The notes under the pieces are model-generated. The model saw only the letters and a list, made by a program, of their open reading frames with translations, had not been told where the DNA came from and did no database searches. The position numbers were made by a program, and so were the translations under genes. Positions 25,866 through 35,614 of a DNA stretch of 64,000 bases are shown here, piece after piece (the first letter of the stretch is position 1; each line of letters begins with the position of its first letter). This DNA is from Celeribacter marinus (GTDB lineage: Bacteria; Pseudomonadota; Alphaproteobacteria; Rhodobacterales; Rhodobacteraceae): contig NZ_CP012023.1 in the NCBI RefSeq assembly GCF_001308265.1, positions 434,001 to 498,000 of the forward strand, written 5' to 3'.

Positions 25866-27866
25866 ATGGCGCAGGTATCTTGGGGTATCATTGGACCGGG
25901 AGCAATTGCCCAGAATTTCGCGGACGGGGTTGCGCAAGCTCCCTCGGCACGACTGCGCGCCATTGCAAGTCGAAGCGGCGCACGCCGCACCGCCTTTGGC
26001 GATTTGCACGCGATTGCCGATGACATGCGGTTCGACGACTACGCCGCCCTATGCGCCGCCCCCGATGTCGATGCCATCCACATCACCACACCGCATCCGT
26101 TTCACGCCGAACTCGCGCTCATGGCGTTGCGGGCGGGCAAACATGTCTCGGTTGAGAAACCGGCGGGGCTAAACGCCGCCGAAGTCACCGTTCTGGTCGA
26201 AGCCGCGGCCCAAGAAAACCTGTTTTTCATGGAAGCCTACATGTACCTTCTACATCCGCAAATTGCGCGGATGATCGAGATTTTGAAATCGGGTGAAATC
26301 GGAGAGATCACGCATATTCGTGCCAGTTTCGGATTCAATGCCCCGTTTGATGCGGCCTCGCGCCTGTATGATCCCGCCCTTGCGGGGGGTGGCATTCTGG
26401 ATGTCGGCGGCTATCCCGTCTCGGCGGCGCGCCTGATTGCGGGGATTGACGAGGGGGCGTTTGCCAATCCGGTCTCGGTGACGGGAACGGGCGTTGTTGC
26501 CCAAACCGGCGTCGATGCCGTGGCCTACGGACTGTTGAAATTTGCCAATGGTATCACGGCCGAAGTCGCCTGTGCTGTGGCGCGCAACATGGACAATACC
26601 ATTCATGTGAGCGGCACCAAAGGCAGTTTGACGCTGCCCGACCCGTGGGTTCCCGGTCGCAACGCAGGCCCGTCTGATACCACGATCCAAGTGACGGTGG
26701 CGGGCGAAACGCGCGAGGAGCATTTGACCCACCCCGAGATGCTTTTCAAATTCGAGGCAGAAGCCGCGAGCCAAGCCATTTTGGCCGGACAGGTTGAACT
26801 GCCCTACCCCGGAATGTCGCATTTGGGGTCGATCGGCAACACTGCCGTTCTGGATCAGTGGCGCGGCGCAGTCGGCTACAAAACCTTTGCCGAAAAGGAC
26901 GGCGCGCGGCGCATTTTGGCACGGTGTATCCCAAGCGGTCTGCCGACAGTGCCCAGTGTGACCGTGAAAGATGTGCCCAACCTGATGTCGCGTCTCGTTA
27001 TGGGATGCGATAACCGAGACACGCTTGCTCAGGGCGCAATCGTCTGGGACGCGTGGATGGACGCGGGGGGCAATGCCTTTGATACGGGGTTTGTGTACGG
27101 TGGCGGGCTGCATGAGGCTGTTTTGGGTCAATGGATCAAATCGCGTGGGGTCGCGCGCGACATCACGGTGATCGCCAAAGGCGCGCATACGCCTTATTGC
27201 ACGCCGCGCGCGATTGAGGCGCAACTTGATATCTCGCTTGAACGCCTCACGCTAGATCATGCGCCGATCTACATTATGCACCGCGACAATCCCGATGTGC
27301 CTGTAGGCGAGTTTGTCGAGGCCTTGGCGCGTCTCAAGGATAAGGGAAAGATCGGCATTTGGGGCGGCTCGAACTGGTCAATAGAGCGCTTTGGCCAAGC
27401 CGTTGCCTATGCGAACGCCCATGATCTTCCGGCGCCGCGCATCCTCAACAACAACCTCTCGTTGGCGGTGATGACCAAGCCGGTTTGGGACGGCTGCGTG
27501 ACATCTAACACGCCGCAAACGCTAGAATACTTGCGCGAAAACAATGTGATGCACCTAAGTTGGTCGTCACAAGCGCGCGGGTATTTCCTACCGCGCGCCC
27601 TGCGCGACCGGTTGCCCGAGGATACGCGCCCCGAAACCTGCTATGGCTCACCCGAGAATGCAGAACGGCGGCGGCGTGCACGCGAACTGGCGGCAACATA
27701 TGGCGTTTCGGCGCATAACATCGCAACCGCATGGGTTTTGGGGCAAAGCTTTCCCTCCTTCGCCCTGATCGGTCCGCGCAGTCCGGGTGAAATTGCATCA
27801 ACCCTCCCCGCGCTTGACCTTGAACTCACACAAAAAGAGGTGGCGTGGCTCAATCTCGAGGCGTGA
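25866..27866 (+). CDS. Fusion of Gfo/Idh/MocA oxidoreductase and aldo-keto reductase
   Basis: A single 666-codon frame joins two NAD(P)-linked enzymes. Residues 1 to about 330 are a Gfo/Idh/MocA dehydrogenase: WGIIGPGAIAQNFADG (Rossmann loop), HVSVEKPAG (catalytic Lys region), GGGILDVGGYPVSAARLI. Residues about 360-666 are an aldo-keto reductase with the tetrad Asp and Tyr in FDTGFVYGGG, Lys in VIAKGAH and His in YIMHRDNPDVP, plus LNNNLSL and LIGPRSPGEI for the cofactor site. ATG 25866 follows GAGG. No stop or frameshift lies between the domains, so the two oxidoreductases act as one polypeptide, presumably on a sugar or polyol. Substrate unknown. Confidence 0.88.
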   Translation: MAQVSWGIIGPGAIAQNFADGVAQAPSARLRAIASRSGARRTAFGDLHAIADDMRFDDYAALCAAPDVDAIHITTPHPFHAELALMALRAGKHVSVEKPAGLNAAEVTVLVEAAAQENLFFMEAYMYLLHPQIARMIEILKSGEIGEITHIRASFGFNAPFDAASRLYDPALAGGGILDVGGYPVSAARLIAGIDEGAFANPVSVTGTGVVAQTGVDAVAYGLLKFANGITAEVACAVARNMDNTIHVSGTKGSLTLPDPWVPGRNAGPSDTTIQVTVAGETREEHLTHPEMLFKFEAEAASQAILAGQVELPYPGMSHLGSIGNTAVLDQWRGAVGYKTFAEKDGARRILARCIPSGLPTVPSVTVKDVPNLMSRLVMGCDNRDTLAQGAIVWDAWMDAGGNAFDTGFVYGGGLHEAVLGQWIKSRGVARDITVIAKGAHTPYCTPRAIEAQLDISLERLTLDHAPIYIMHRDNPDVPVGEFVEALARLKDKGKIGIWGGSNWSIERFGQAVAYANAHDLPAPRILNNNLSLAVMTKPVWDGCVTSNTPQTLEYLRENNVMHLSWSSQARGYFLPRALRDRLPEDTRPETCYGSPENAERRRRARELAATYGVSAHNIATAWVLGQSFPSFALIGPRSPGEIASTLPALDLELTQKEVAWLNLEA

Positions 27867-28062
27867 TCAGCGCAACTCCATGTGGATATAATGCGTGCGA
27901 CCAGTGTTCGGGGACATGCCGTGCCCGCGTTGATTAATATATGACACTACACTTTGAAATGAGTGTGTTTTGTATGGTCGACGCGGGATCGGATTTACAC
28001 CAGATATATTCTGTAAGGTACTGATATAAATGAAGAAGAGCCGTTAAGTAGCGTCCTTTAGC

Positions 28063-28755
28063 TTATCCTAACGCATATCCCGCACCGCGCACCGTGCGCA
28101 GGGGATCGTCACCGCCGAATTGACAAAGCGCCTTGCGCAGCCGTCCGATGTGGACATCTACCGTGCGTGTATCGACATAGATATCGCGCCCCCAAACACG
28201 GTCCAAAAGCTGTTCGCGCGACCACACGCGCCCCGGTTTTTCCATGAACGTTGACAGCAGGCGAAATTCGGTCGGACCCAGTTTCAAACTGTTGCCGCCG
28301 CGTGTGACACGGTGCGTTTCGGCATCCAGAGCTATGTCGCTAAACTCCAACATTTCACCCGCCGCCGCGGGACGTACACGGCGCAATTGGGTGCGCACCC
28401 GCGCCATCAGTTCAACCAAAGAATACGGTTTAACGACATAGTCATCCGCGCCGGTCTCAAGTCCGCGCACGCGGTCCACCTCTTCGCCGCGCGCAGAGAG
28501 CATAATCACCGGAATTGCGCGAGTCTCGGCCCGCATTTTCAAGCGTCTGCAAATCTCGATCCCCGACACGCCGGGCAACATCCAATCGAGAACAATCACA
28601 TCAGGCTGATCCTCATCCACCAGTAACAGCGCCTCATCGCCATCTTGGGCGCGGATCACCAAATATCCTTCGGCCTCAAGGTTATAGGCCAGAACCTCAC
28701 GCTGTGCTGGTTCATCCTCGACGACCAAAACACGCGGTTTTTGCGGTGACATCAA
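28063..28755 (-). CDS. phoB: Phosphate regulon response regulator PhoB
   Basis: An OmpR-type response regulator of 230 residues: receiver domain with acidic pocket (VVEDEPAQRE), phospho-Asp in VIVLDWMLPG (about 55), Thr/Ser and Lys switch residues (MLSARGEE and VVKPYS), then a winged-helix domain with GPTEFRLLSTFMEKPGRVWSREQLLDRVWG (GPTEFRLLSTFM shown) and VDVHIGRLRKAL. It activates pst and other genes under phosphate limitation. It is the last gene of the cluster, its ATG overlapping phoU by four bases. Confidence 0.95.
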   Translation of the reverse strand: MMSPQKPRVLVVEDEPAQREVLAYNLEAEGYLVIRAQDGDEALLLVDEDQPDVIVLDWMLPGVSGIEICRRLKMRAETRAIPVIMLSARGEEVDRVRGLETGADDYVVKPYSLVELMARVRTQLRRVRPAAAGEMLEFSDIALDAETHRVTRGGNSLKLGPTEFRLLSTFMEKPGRVWSREQLLDRVWGRDIYVDTRTVDVHIGRLRKALCQFGGDDPLRTVRGAGYALG

Positions 28756-29474
28756 TCGTCCTCCACACCGATATGTGTGCGCGATGTCACATCCCCTTTA
28801 GGGCGCGCCTCATCGGGCATTTCTCCGGTCACAAGATAGATCACCTGCTCGGCCACGGACGTGGCGTGGTCGCCCATGCGTTCGATGTTTTTGGCGATGA
28901 AATGCAAGTGCATACAGGCCGAAATATTGCGTGGATCTTCCATCATAAAGGTCAGGAATTCGCGAAACAGGCCGTTGTACATCTGGTCGACGTCAACATC
29001 TCGGTGGCGCACGGTTTCGGCCAGAACGGCATCGCGCTGCATATAGGCATCAAGCGCCAATCGTAGCATGTCCTCGACCTCGCGCGCCATGCGGCGCAGG
29101 CTTGCCCCCGCTCCATCAATCGGGCTCATCTCCGCCAGAACACCCGTGCGTTTGGCAAGGTTTTTGGCGTAGTCACCGCAGCGCTCAAGGTTGGTCGAGA
29201 TTTTCATCACCGACAAGACCGTGCGCAAATCTCCCGCTGTGGGCGAACGCAGCGCGATGAGGCGCGCGGCCTCTTCATTGATCTGCACGTCAAGCGCATC
29301 AATGATTTTGTCGGCCTTGCGCACGCGCTCGGCCAGTTCAACGTCCCGCTCCTCAAGAGCGATGGAGGCATCTTTGATATTGGCCTCGACCAGACCGCCC
29401 ATTTTCATGATAAGCGCCTGAATACCCTCAAGATCACGGTCAAAGGCGGAGGCAATGTGTTTTCCGTTATTCAT
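28752..29474 (-). CDS. phoU: Phosphate signalling protein PhoU
   Basis: A 240-residue all-helical protein with two PhoU repeats, each with the E(x)nD metal-binding pattern (ALEERDVELAERVRKADKIIDAL in the first, HRDVDVDQMYNGLFREFL in the second). It damps PhoR signalling when PstSCAB carries phosphate. ATG 29474 (MNNGKHIASAFDRDLEGIQ) follows GGAGACAG and removes 47 non-homologous codons upstream. It lies 16 bases after pstB and overlaps phoB. Confidence 0.93.
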   Translation of the reverse strand: MNNGKHIASAFDRDLEGIQALIMKMGGLVEANIKDASIALEERDVELAERVRKADKIIDALDVQINEEAARLIALRSPTAGDLRTVLSVMKISTNLERCGDYAKNLAKRTGVLAEMSPIDGAGASLRRMAREVEDMLRLALDAYMQRDAVLAETVRHRDVDVDQMYNGLFREFLTFMMEDPRNISACMHLHFIAKNIERMGDHATSVAEQVIYLVTGEMPDEARPKGDVTSRTHIGVEDD

Positions 29475-29490
29475 ATCTGTCTCCTGCCCC

Positions 29491-30288
29491 TTATCCGATC
29501 CGACCGGTGATATAGCTCTCGGTGCGTGGATCTTGCGGGTTGGTGAAAATCTGGCTTGTGTCGCCGTATTCAACGAGGTTTCCGAGGTGGAAGAACGCGG
29601 TCTTTTGACTGACACGCGCGGCTTGTTGCATCGAGTGCGTCACAATCACCACCGAAAAATTCGCGCGCAACTCATCAATCAGTTCCTCGACCTGCGCGGT
29701 GGCAATCGGGTCAAGTGCCGAGCACGGCTCGTCCATCAATAGGACTTCGGGTTCGGTGGCAATGGCGCGCGCGATGCACAGGCGTTGTTGTTGCCCACCC
29801 GAAAGCCCCGTTCCCGGCGCGTCAAGGCGGTCTTTGACCTCATCCCAGATCGCACCACGGCGTAGGGATTGCTCGACGATCACGTCCAGATCGGCCTTGC
29901 TACGGGCCAACCCGTGAATGCGTGGGCCATATGCGATGTTGTCGTAAATGGATTTCGGGAACGGATTTGGCTTTTGAAAGACCATACCGACTTTGGCGCG
30001 CAGCTGCACCGGATCGACCCGCTTGTCATAGATGTCCTCGCCATCGAGCAAAATTTCACCCGTAACGCGGCAAATATCAATCGTGTCGTTCATACGGTTC
30101 AGGGTGCGCAAAAACGTCGACTTGCCGCAACCGGACGGGCCGATAAAGGCGGTGACGGTCTTGTCTTTGATCTCCACATCTACGTCTTTGATCGCATGGG
30201 TGTCGGCGTAATACACTTGGACGCCCTTGGCGGAGATTTTGATGTCGTTCATATCCACGTCTCTTTTCATTAGTCGCATATCGTTCAT
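29491..30288 (-). CDS. pstB: Phosphate ABC transporter ATP-binding protein
   Basis: Powers phosphate import. The 265-residue ATPase has Walker [10 protein letters not shown] (about 50), the PstB-specific [20 protein letters not shown] segment ([14 protein letters not shown]), signature LSGGQQQR and Walker [17 protein letters not shown] 30288 follows AGGGGG; a second in-frame start at 30252 (MNDIKIS) is also possible. It is ten bases after pstA. Confidence 0.95.
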   Translation of the reverse strand: MNDMRLMKRDVDMNDIKISAKGVQVYYADTHAIKDVDVEIKDKTVTAFIGPSGCGKSTFLRTLNRMNDTIDICRVTGEILLDGEDIYDKRVDPVQLRAKVGMVFQKPNPFPKSIYDNIAYGPRIHGLARSKADLDVIVEQSLRRGAIWDEVKDRLDAPGTGLSGGQQQRLCIARAIATEPEVLLMDEPCSALDPIATAQVEELIDELRANFSVVIVTHSMQQAARVSQKTAFFHLGNLVEYGDTSQIFTNPQDPRTESYITGRIG

Positions 30289-30298
30289 ATCAGACCCC

Positions 30299-31657
30299 CT
30301 ACCAGCGGCGCTCGAAACGGCGGCGCAAGATAACGGCGATGATATTCATCGTCATCAAGAACCCCAAAAGAATGATGATCCCGCCCCATGCACGTTCATA
30401 GTACGCAGGATCGGCACGTTTTGCCCATTCATAGATCTGGGCAGGCATTGCGGAATTGGGATCGAAGAACCCCGATGCAATCCCATCGGGCATATTGGAC
30501 GCGATGTAGCCAACCATACCGATGAGCAAAAGTGGCGCGGTTTCACCCAAGGCCTGCGCCAGACCGATGATGGTCCCTGTCAAAATACCGGGCATAGCGA
30601 GGGGCAAGACGTGGTGAAACACCGACTGCATCTTTGACGCGCCGACACCCAAGGCCGCATCGCGGATCGATGGTGGCACAGCTTTGAGACTGGCACGCGT
30701 CGAGATGATGATGGTCGGCAAGGTCATCAAGGTGAGAACCAACCCGCCCACAAGAGGTGCGGATTGCGGCAGGTGAGCGAACTGGATGAACACAGCCAAA
30801 CCAAGGATACCGAACACAATCGACGGAACAGCGGCCAGATTGGAGATGTTCACCTCAATTAAATCGGTCAGACGGTTTTGCGGTGCGAACTCTTCGAGAT
30901 AGATCGATGTGGCGACCCCGATGGGCAGCGCCAATACAAGCACGACGAGCATCATAAACAGCGATCCGACCATCGACACGCCAATGCCCGCTTGTTCCGG
31001 ACGGCTTTCCGAGGCATCCGCGCCAAGGATGAAGTCGACGTTAAAAACGGTTTTCATCATGCCTGCGGCCACCATCTGATCGGCAATAACAAGGTGCGCA
31101 GCGTCGAGGTTTTTGTCACGCTCAAGATCGGCAGGCTTTACACGGCCTTTGTAATAGCCATCAACGCGCGACGAGGTCAAAAGACGAAACTCGACCGTTT
31201 GACCGATCAAATCGGGATCGGCCAAAACCGCATCACGGACCTGTGCAGGCGCTGAACTGGACAGCATCTTTCCAAGGTCTTTGGCCTTGGCATAGGGGTT
31301 TTCGATGCCCTGAGCCGCAAGTGTATCTGCGAGGGCCGCCTCAACCAAGGGTTTGTACCCGAATGTGGTGACTTTCGCCATGATGGCCGGATCACGCACA
31401 CCGGATTTATCGAGTTTGGCCTCGGGCAATTCAACCGCGATAGTGACAAACGTTTGTTTGAACGCGGGCAACCCGTTGCCCACGATGGTCGTCAACAAAA
31501 ATACGAGGAACGTGAGCCCAAGTGCGATTGCGGCAATGCCGTAACTCTTGAATCGCGCCTCGGAGGCATTGCGCCGCTTGGTGTGTTTCGTCTCGGTGAA
31601 CAGTGACGATTTGGGTGCGCCTTGTGGCGCGCGGTTGGATGAGGTTGCGTTAGACAT
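30299..31657 (-). CDS. pstA: Phosphate ABC transporter permease PstA
   Basis: A 452-residue inner-membrane permease, longer than the about 290 residues of enterobacterial PstA. Residues 1-220 are the alphaproteobacterial N-terminal extension (DUF3333 type) with one membrane helix at about 36-57. The rest has the permease helices and the EAA loop [20 protein letters not shown] ([12 protein letters not shown]). Its ATG overlaps the pstC stop (ATGA). Confidence 0.93.
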   Translation of the reverse strand: MSNATSSNRAPQGAPKSSLFTETKHTKRRNASEARFKSYGIAAIALGLTFLVFLLTTIVGNGLPAFKQTFVTIAVELPEAKLDKSGVRDPAIMAKVTTFGYKPLVEAALADTLAAQGIENPYAKAKDLGKMLSSSAPAQVRDAVLADPDLIGQTVEFRLLTSSRVDGYYKGRVKPADLERDKNLDAAHLVIADQMVAAGMMKTVFNVDFILGADASESRPEQAGIGVSMVGSLFMMLVVLVLALPIGVATSIYLEEFAPQNRLTDLIEVNISNLAAVPSIVFGILGLAVFIQFAHLPQSAPLVGGLVLTLMTLPTIIISTRASLKAVPPSIRDAALGVGASKMQSVFHHVLPLAMPGILTGTIIGLAQALGETAPLLLIGMVGYIASNMPDGIASGFFDPNSAMPAQIYEWAKRADPAYYERAWGGIIILLGFLMTMNIIAVILRRRFERRW

Positions 31658-33126
31658 CAGTCATATTGCTCCCGATATTTACGCACAATCACGAGTGCGA
31701 TCACGTTAAGGCCAAGGGTGATCACAAAGAGCGTCATCCCCAGAGCAAAGGCGACAAGCGCCTCAGGCGATGAAAAATCGGCATCCCCCGTCAATTGCGA
31801 CACGATCCGCGTGGTGACGGTGGTCATAGCGGCAAAGGGGTTCATGTCGAGTTGTGCGGCGGCCCCTGCCCCCAAGACCACGATCATCGTCTCACCAATC
31901 GCACGCGAGGCGGCAAGTAAAATAGCGCCGACAATACCGGGCAAAGCGGCGGGTAAAACCACCTGTTTGATTGTCTCGGACGGGGTCGCGCCAAGGCCAA
32001 GTGATCCGTCACGCATGGCTTGTGGCACCGCGTTAATGATGTCGTCAGACAAGGACGAGACAAACGGAATGAGCATCACGCCCATCACCAGACCCGCGGT
32101 GATAACCGCGCGCCCGCCGGCCATCCAGTCAACGCCTAGCATTCCGGCATCACCAAATAGCGACACCAACATCGGCCCCACGGTGAGCAAAGCAAACAAA
32201 CCGTAAACAATGGTCGGAATGCCTGCGAGCACCTCAAGGAGCGGTTTGGCAAAGGCGCGGGTTTTTGGACCTGCGTATTCCGACAGATAGATAGCCGCGA
32301 ACAACCCGATGGGCACAGCCACCAAGAGCGCGATAATCGAGATATAGAATGTCCCCCAAAACAGGGGCAACACGCCCAACTCGGACCCGCCACCAAACGA
32401 GGGTGCCCATGTGGTTCCGAAAAAGAACTCAGACGCAGGATACAGTTTGAAAAACTCAATCGTGTTGAACAAAAGCGAAAAGACAATGCCAACGGTCGTC
32501 AGAACCGCCAAAGACGCCGCCGCCAAAAGCAGCGTGCGAACAACAGTTTCCACTTTGTTGCGGGCACGAGCTGTGCGCGATGTCGCCTTAAGTGCGAGGA
32601 CAAAGCCGATAAACGAAACGCCCAGTGTCAAAGCCGTCATCAGCCAATGCGCAACGTCGGATTGACTGCGATAGGCTCGCGCCGCGTCCAGAACAAAGGC
32701 CGATATCTGAGAGCCGACAGCAACACCGACAGAGCCAAGCAAGCCCCGCACATCGTCACCAGAGCTCAGCGCACGCATGTCTTGGACCGAAATCACGCCT
32801 TGGGACACTGCGGCGTCTAGCCCTAAGGCAACTCGGCGCACATCTGACAGGATCAGGTTCAATCCGCCCGCATCCTCAAACGCCGTATCGGGGATCATGG
32901 CCGCAATTTGCGTCTGCAAAATGATCGGCTGCATAATCAACCACGCGACCAGAACAAACAGGCCGGGGATGAGCGTCGACAACATGACGTTGGAGCCATA
33001 ATAGCTTGGCAGAGAATGCAAGCGGCGGATATCGCCCCCTGCGTCTTTCATGGCGCGGGCACGCCCGAGGACAAACCCAGTCGCACTGAGCGCGAGAACT
33101 AGAATGAAAAGCCAAAAGGCAGACAT
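31657..33126 (-). CDS. pstC: Phosphate ABC transporter permease PstC
   Basis: A 489-residue permease subunit, also longer than enterobacterial PstC because of an N-terminal part (1-190) with two or three helices and a loop. The core contains PLFWGTFYISIIALLVAVPIGLFAAIYLSEYAGP (PLFWGTFYIS and AAIYLSEYAGP) and the EAA loop DGSLGLGATPSETIKQVVLP (DGSLGLGATPSET). It begins 118 bases after pstS, beyond a strong hairpin, so it is probably expressed less than pstS. Confidence 0.93.
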   Translation of the reverse strand: MSAFWLFILVLALSATGFVLGRARAMKDAGGDIRRLHSLPSYYGSNVMLSTLIPGLFVLVAWLIMQPIILQTQIAAMIPDTAFEDAGGLNLILSDVRRVALGLDAAVSQGVISVQDMRALSSGDDVRGLLGSVGVAVGSQISAFVLDAARAYRSQSDVAHWLMTALTLGVSFIGFVLALKATSRTARARNKVETVVRTLLLAAASLAVLTTVGIVFSLLFNTIEFFKLYPASEFFFGTTWAPSFGGGSELGVLPLFWGTFYISIIALLVAVPIGLFAAIYLSEYAGPKTRAFAKPLLEVLAGIPTIVYGLFALLTVGPMLVSLFGDAGMLGVDWMAGGRAVITAGLVMGVMLIPFVSSLSDDIINAVPQAMRDGSLGLGATPSETIKQVVLPAALPGIVGAILLAASRAIGETMIVVLGAGAAAQLDMNPFAAMTTVTTRIVSQLTGDADFSSPEALVAFALGMTLFVITLGLNVIALVIVRKYREQYD

Positions 33127-33191
33127 GGCCGCTCCGTATATCGTGGGGGAGAGAATTTAAACCGAAAGGAAGTCCCCCTACCTCCGCGGTC

Positions 33192-33223
33192 AAAAAGGGC
33201 TGCGCGATAGTGTCGCGCAGCCC
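33192..33223 (-). terminator. Hairpin between pstS and pstC (attenuating terminator)
   Basis: A perfect 11-bp stem (33197-33207 with 33213-33223) and TAGTG loop is followed on the minus strand by TTTTT. It lies 21 bases after the pstS stop. A partial terminator here would raise PstS above the membrane subunits. Confidence 0.82.
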
Positions 33224-33244
33224 CTGCGTATTGCGACGATGCGC

Positions 33245-34276
33245 TTAGTTCATGGTCACTTCGTTTGCAACGCCGTCTTGTGTCTGAACAAGCTCGGGGT
33301 CGGATACGAGGCCGTACTCGGCAAGCGGGCCATCGGGGCCAGCCATGTCGTCGGATACGAAGAACTCAGCGTATTCTTTAACGCCAGGGATCACGCCGAT
33401 GTGGGCCGCTTTGATGTAGAAGTAAAGCGGACGCGACACGGGGTAGTTGCCCGATGCGATTGTCTCGGTTGTAGCTTCAACGCCAGACATTGTTGCCGTT
33501 TTCAGCTTGTCAGTGTTGTTCTCGTAGAAGGCGAGACCAAACACGCCGATTGCGTTTGTGTTCGCAGCGATCGAGGCAAGCGTTTCGGTGTAGTCGCCGT
33601 CGATATCGATGGATTTGCCATCTGTACGCACGAGCAAACATGCATCTTCTGCGTCATCTTCGGACATGCCGCCAGCAACCATAGCTGCCATTGCGCCTGT
33701 TTCTTCACAGCCCGCTGCGATCACTTTTTCCTCAAACACTTCGCGTGTGCCGTGCTTTGTACCAGGGATGAAGGCAAGGATGTCTTCGGCAGGCAGATCA
33801 GCGTTGAAATCGGACCACTTTGTGTAGGGGTTGTCGACAAGCGCGCCGTCAACGACCACTTTTGGAGCCAAAGCGTTGAAGATGTCGGCTTCGGTGAAGG
33901 CGGTGAATGCTGGACCGTCGATCTGGGATGCGAACACGATGCCGTCATAGCCGATGCGTACTTCGATGATGTCAGTCACGCCAGCGTCTGCACAGACAGA
34001 AATCTCAGAGTCTTTGATTTTGCGCGATGCGTTTGCAACGTCGATGGTGTTTTCGCCAACACCCTCGCAAAAGCGCTTGAGACCAGCGGAAGAGCCACCA
34101 GATTCAACAACAGGTGTTGGGAAGTCAAAGTTCTCACCGAAGGCTTCGGCCACGATGGAGGCGTAAGGCAGAACGGTGGACGAACCTGCAACTTGAACCT
34201 GATCACGTGCAGAGGCTGCGGTTGCGGATGCAGCGGCGAGTGCCAGTGCGGATACGGTCAATTTTACGAAAGACAT
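33245..34276 (-). CDS. pstS: Phosphate-binding periplasmic protein PstS
   Basis: The 343-residue product has a signal peptide (MSFVKLTVSALALAAASATA, cleavage near ASARD). The mature start QVQVAGSSTVLPYASIVAEA carries the phosphate-binding SST. Further on are ESGGSSAGLKRFCEG and KHGTREVFEE, typical of the PstS/SphX family. It captures phosphate for PstCAB. Three 11-base PhoB-type repeats lie about 75-107 bases before the start. Confidence 0.94.
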   Translation of the reverse strand: MSFVKLTVSALALAAASATAASARDQVQVAGSSTVLPYASIVAEAFGENFDFPTPVVESGGSSAGLKRFCEGVGENTIDVANASRKIKDSEISVCADAGVTDIIEVRIGYDGIVFASQIDGPAFTAFTEADIFNALAPKVVVDGALVDNPYTKWSDFNADLPAEDILAFIPGTKHGTREVFEEKVIAAGCEETGAMAAMVAGGMSEDDAEDACLLVRTDGKSIDIDGDYTETLASIAANTNAIGVFGLAFYENNTDKLKTATMSGVEATTETIASGNYPVSRPLYFYIKAAHIGVIPGVKEYAEFFVSDDMAGPDGPLAEYGLVSDPELVQTQDGVANEVTMN

Positions 34277-34350
34277 ATAAAGCTCCTGTTGTCTTATCTC
34301 AGGGGTGTCATTCCCCTTCGACGCCGAGACCTAAGGCCCACTCGCAATGC

Positions 34351-34383
34351 TTTTGTGTAAGTTTTGTAACAGATTAATGACAT
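34351..34383 (-). promoter_or_regulatory. PhoB box array upstream of pstS
   Basis: On the minus strand three consecutive 11-mers read ATGTCATTAAT, CTGTTACAAAA and CTTACACAAAA. The first two match the CTGTCATAAAT/CTGTCAC-type Pho box of 11-base direct repeats (34365-34383 is the best-matching 19 bases). The array lies between phoR and pstS and should make pst a PhoB target. Confidence 0.75.
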
Positions 34384-34465
34384 GAGCCAAAATGCTCAAA
34401 AAAAGCGGCGCATAGATTTTCGCGTCTCCACCCCAAAAGACGCGGGGTGCCGAGATCGTAACCCC

Positions 34466-35533
34466 TTATTCATAAGGCAAAATAACAGAAAAGCAGCTGC
34501 CTTTTCCCGCATAACTTTCGATCCTGAGCCGTCCGCGATGTCGGTTAATGATGTGTTTTACAATCGCCAAACCAAGCCCCGTACCGCCCATTTCACGCGA
34601 GCGGTGAGAATCAACACGGTAGAACCGCTGTGTGAGGCGCGGGATGTGCTCTTGGGCTATTCCCTCGCCTTGATCGGCCACATCGACGCGCAACGCAGGG
34701 CCGCGCATGGTCGGCTCTTGGGTGTGGGCCGCGACACAGATTGACACCTGACGCCCCGCACCGCCGTACTTGATCGCGTTCTCAACGAGATTTGTGAACA
34801 CTTGCGTTAACTGGTCCTGATCGCCCATGACACGGTCGCTACCCTCTGCCCCTTCGAGCACAAGTGCTACATTCTGTTTTTGTGCGAAGGGCGATAAAGA
34901 CAAAACAACAGAGCGCAAAATGGCGCTGACATCGACATCATCAGTCGGGCGCACACGCCGGTTCGCCTCAACACGTGACAGCGACAATAAATCACCCACA
35001 ATGCGGTTCATCCGCCGCGCCTCTTTGCCCATAATCTCGAGAAACCGCATACGCGCGCCCGCATCGTTGGCCGCTGGCCCTTGTAGAGTTTCGATAAATC
35101 CCAAGACGGCCGTAAGCGGCGTGCGCAATTCATGCGATACGTTCGCCACAAAGTCGCGCCGCATCAGGCCCGCGTCCTCCACCTCGGTGCGATCCTCAAA
35201 GGCAACAGTGACACAGGCGAAGTCATCAGTCACCACGGGGCGCGCGTGAACCGCATAATGCAGATCGTGCCCGCCCTCGCTCACGCTGTATTGCGCCTGT
35301 GCAGGCTCGGAAAGACGCAGAACGCTTTCAATCGCGTCCAACACCATGGGCTGGCGCATCACAGTGATATAGTGACGCCCGATGGTGCCTGCGCCAAACA
35401 TGGATTCGGCTTGGCTATTGATCGCTAAAATACGCTCATCGCGTCCGACGATGATGACCGGAAACGGCATTGCCCCCGCCAGTTCGCCCACCAAACGCGA
35501 TTGCATTACATCATTTGTATTCAACTCTCGCAC
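34466..35533 (-). CDS. phoR: Soluble PhoR-type sensor histidine kinase
   Basis: The 355-residue kinase has a PAS domain (about 15-110), HisKA with the phosphoryl His in FVANVSHELRTPLTAVLGF (about 133-151), and an HATPase with N-box NLVENAIKYGG, DQGEGIA and GTGLGLAIVKH. No transmembrane segment is visible, and an in-frame TAA lies five codons before the first ATG, so the absence is real. GTG 35533 is preferred over ATG 35551 because AAGGAG sits six bases before it. It phosphorylates PhoB; position ahead of pstS supports the name. Confidence 0.88.
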   Translation of the reverse strand: MRELNTNDVMQSRLVGELAGAMPFPVIIVGRDERILAINSQAESMFGAGTIGRHYITVMRQPMVLDAIESVLRLSEPAQAQYSVSEGGHDLHYAVHARPVVTDDFACVTVAFEDRTEVEDAGLMRRDFVANVSHELRTPLTAVLGFIETLQGPAANDAGARMRFLEIMGKEARRMNRIVGDLLSLSRVEANRRVRPTDDVDVSAILRSVVLSLSPFAQKQNVALVLEGAEGSDRVMGDQDQLTQVFTNLVENAIKYGGAGRQVSICVAAHTQEPTMRGPALRVDVADQGEGIAQEHIPRLTQRFYRVDSHRSREMGGTGLGLAIVKHIINRHRGRLRIESYAGKGSCFSVILPYE

Positions 35534-35614
35534 GGGGGTCTCCTTGCACATTTGCGCGCCAGATTAATCGTCAATCATCACACTGCCATGACATTGGAGA
35601 CTGGCGCGTATGCC

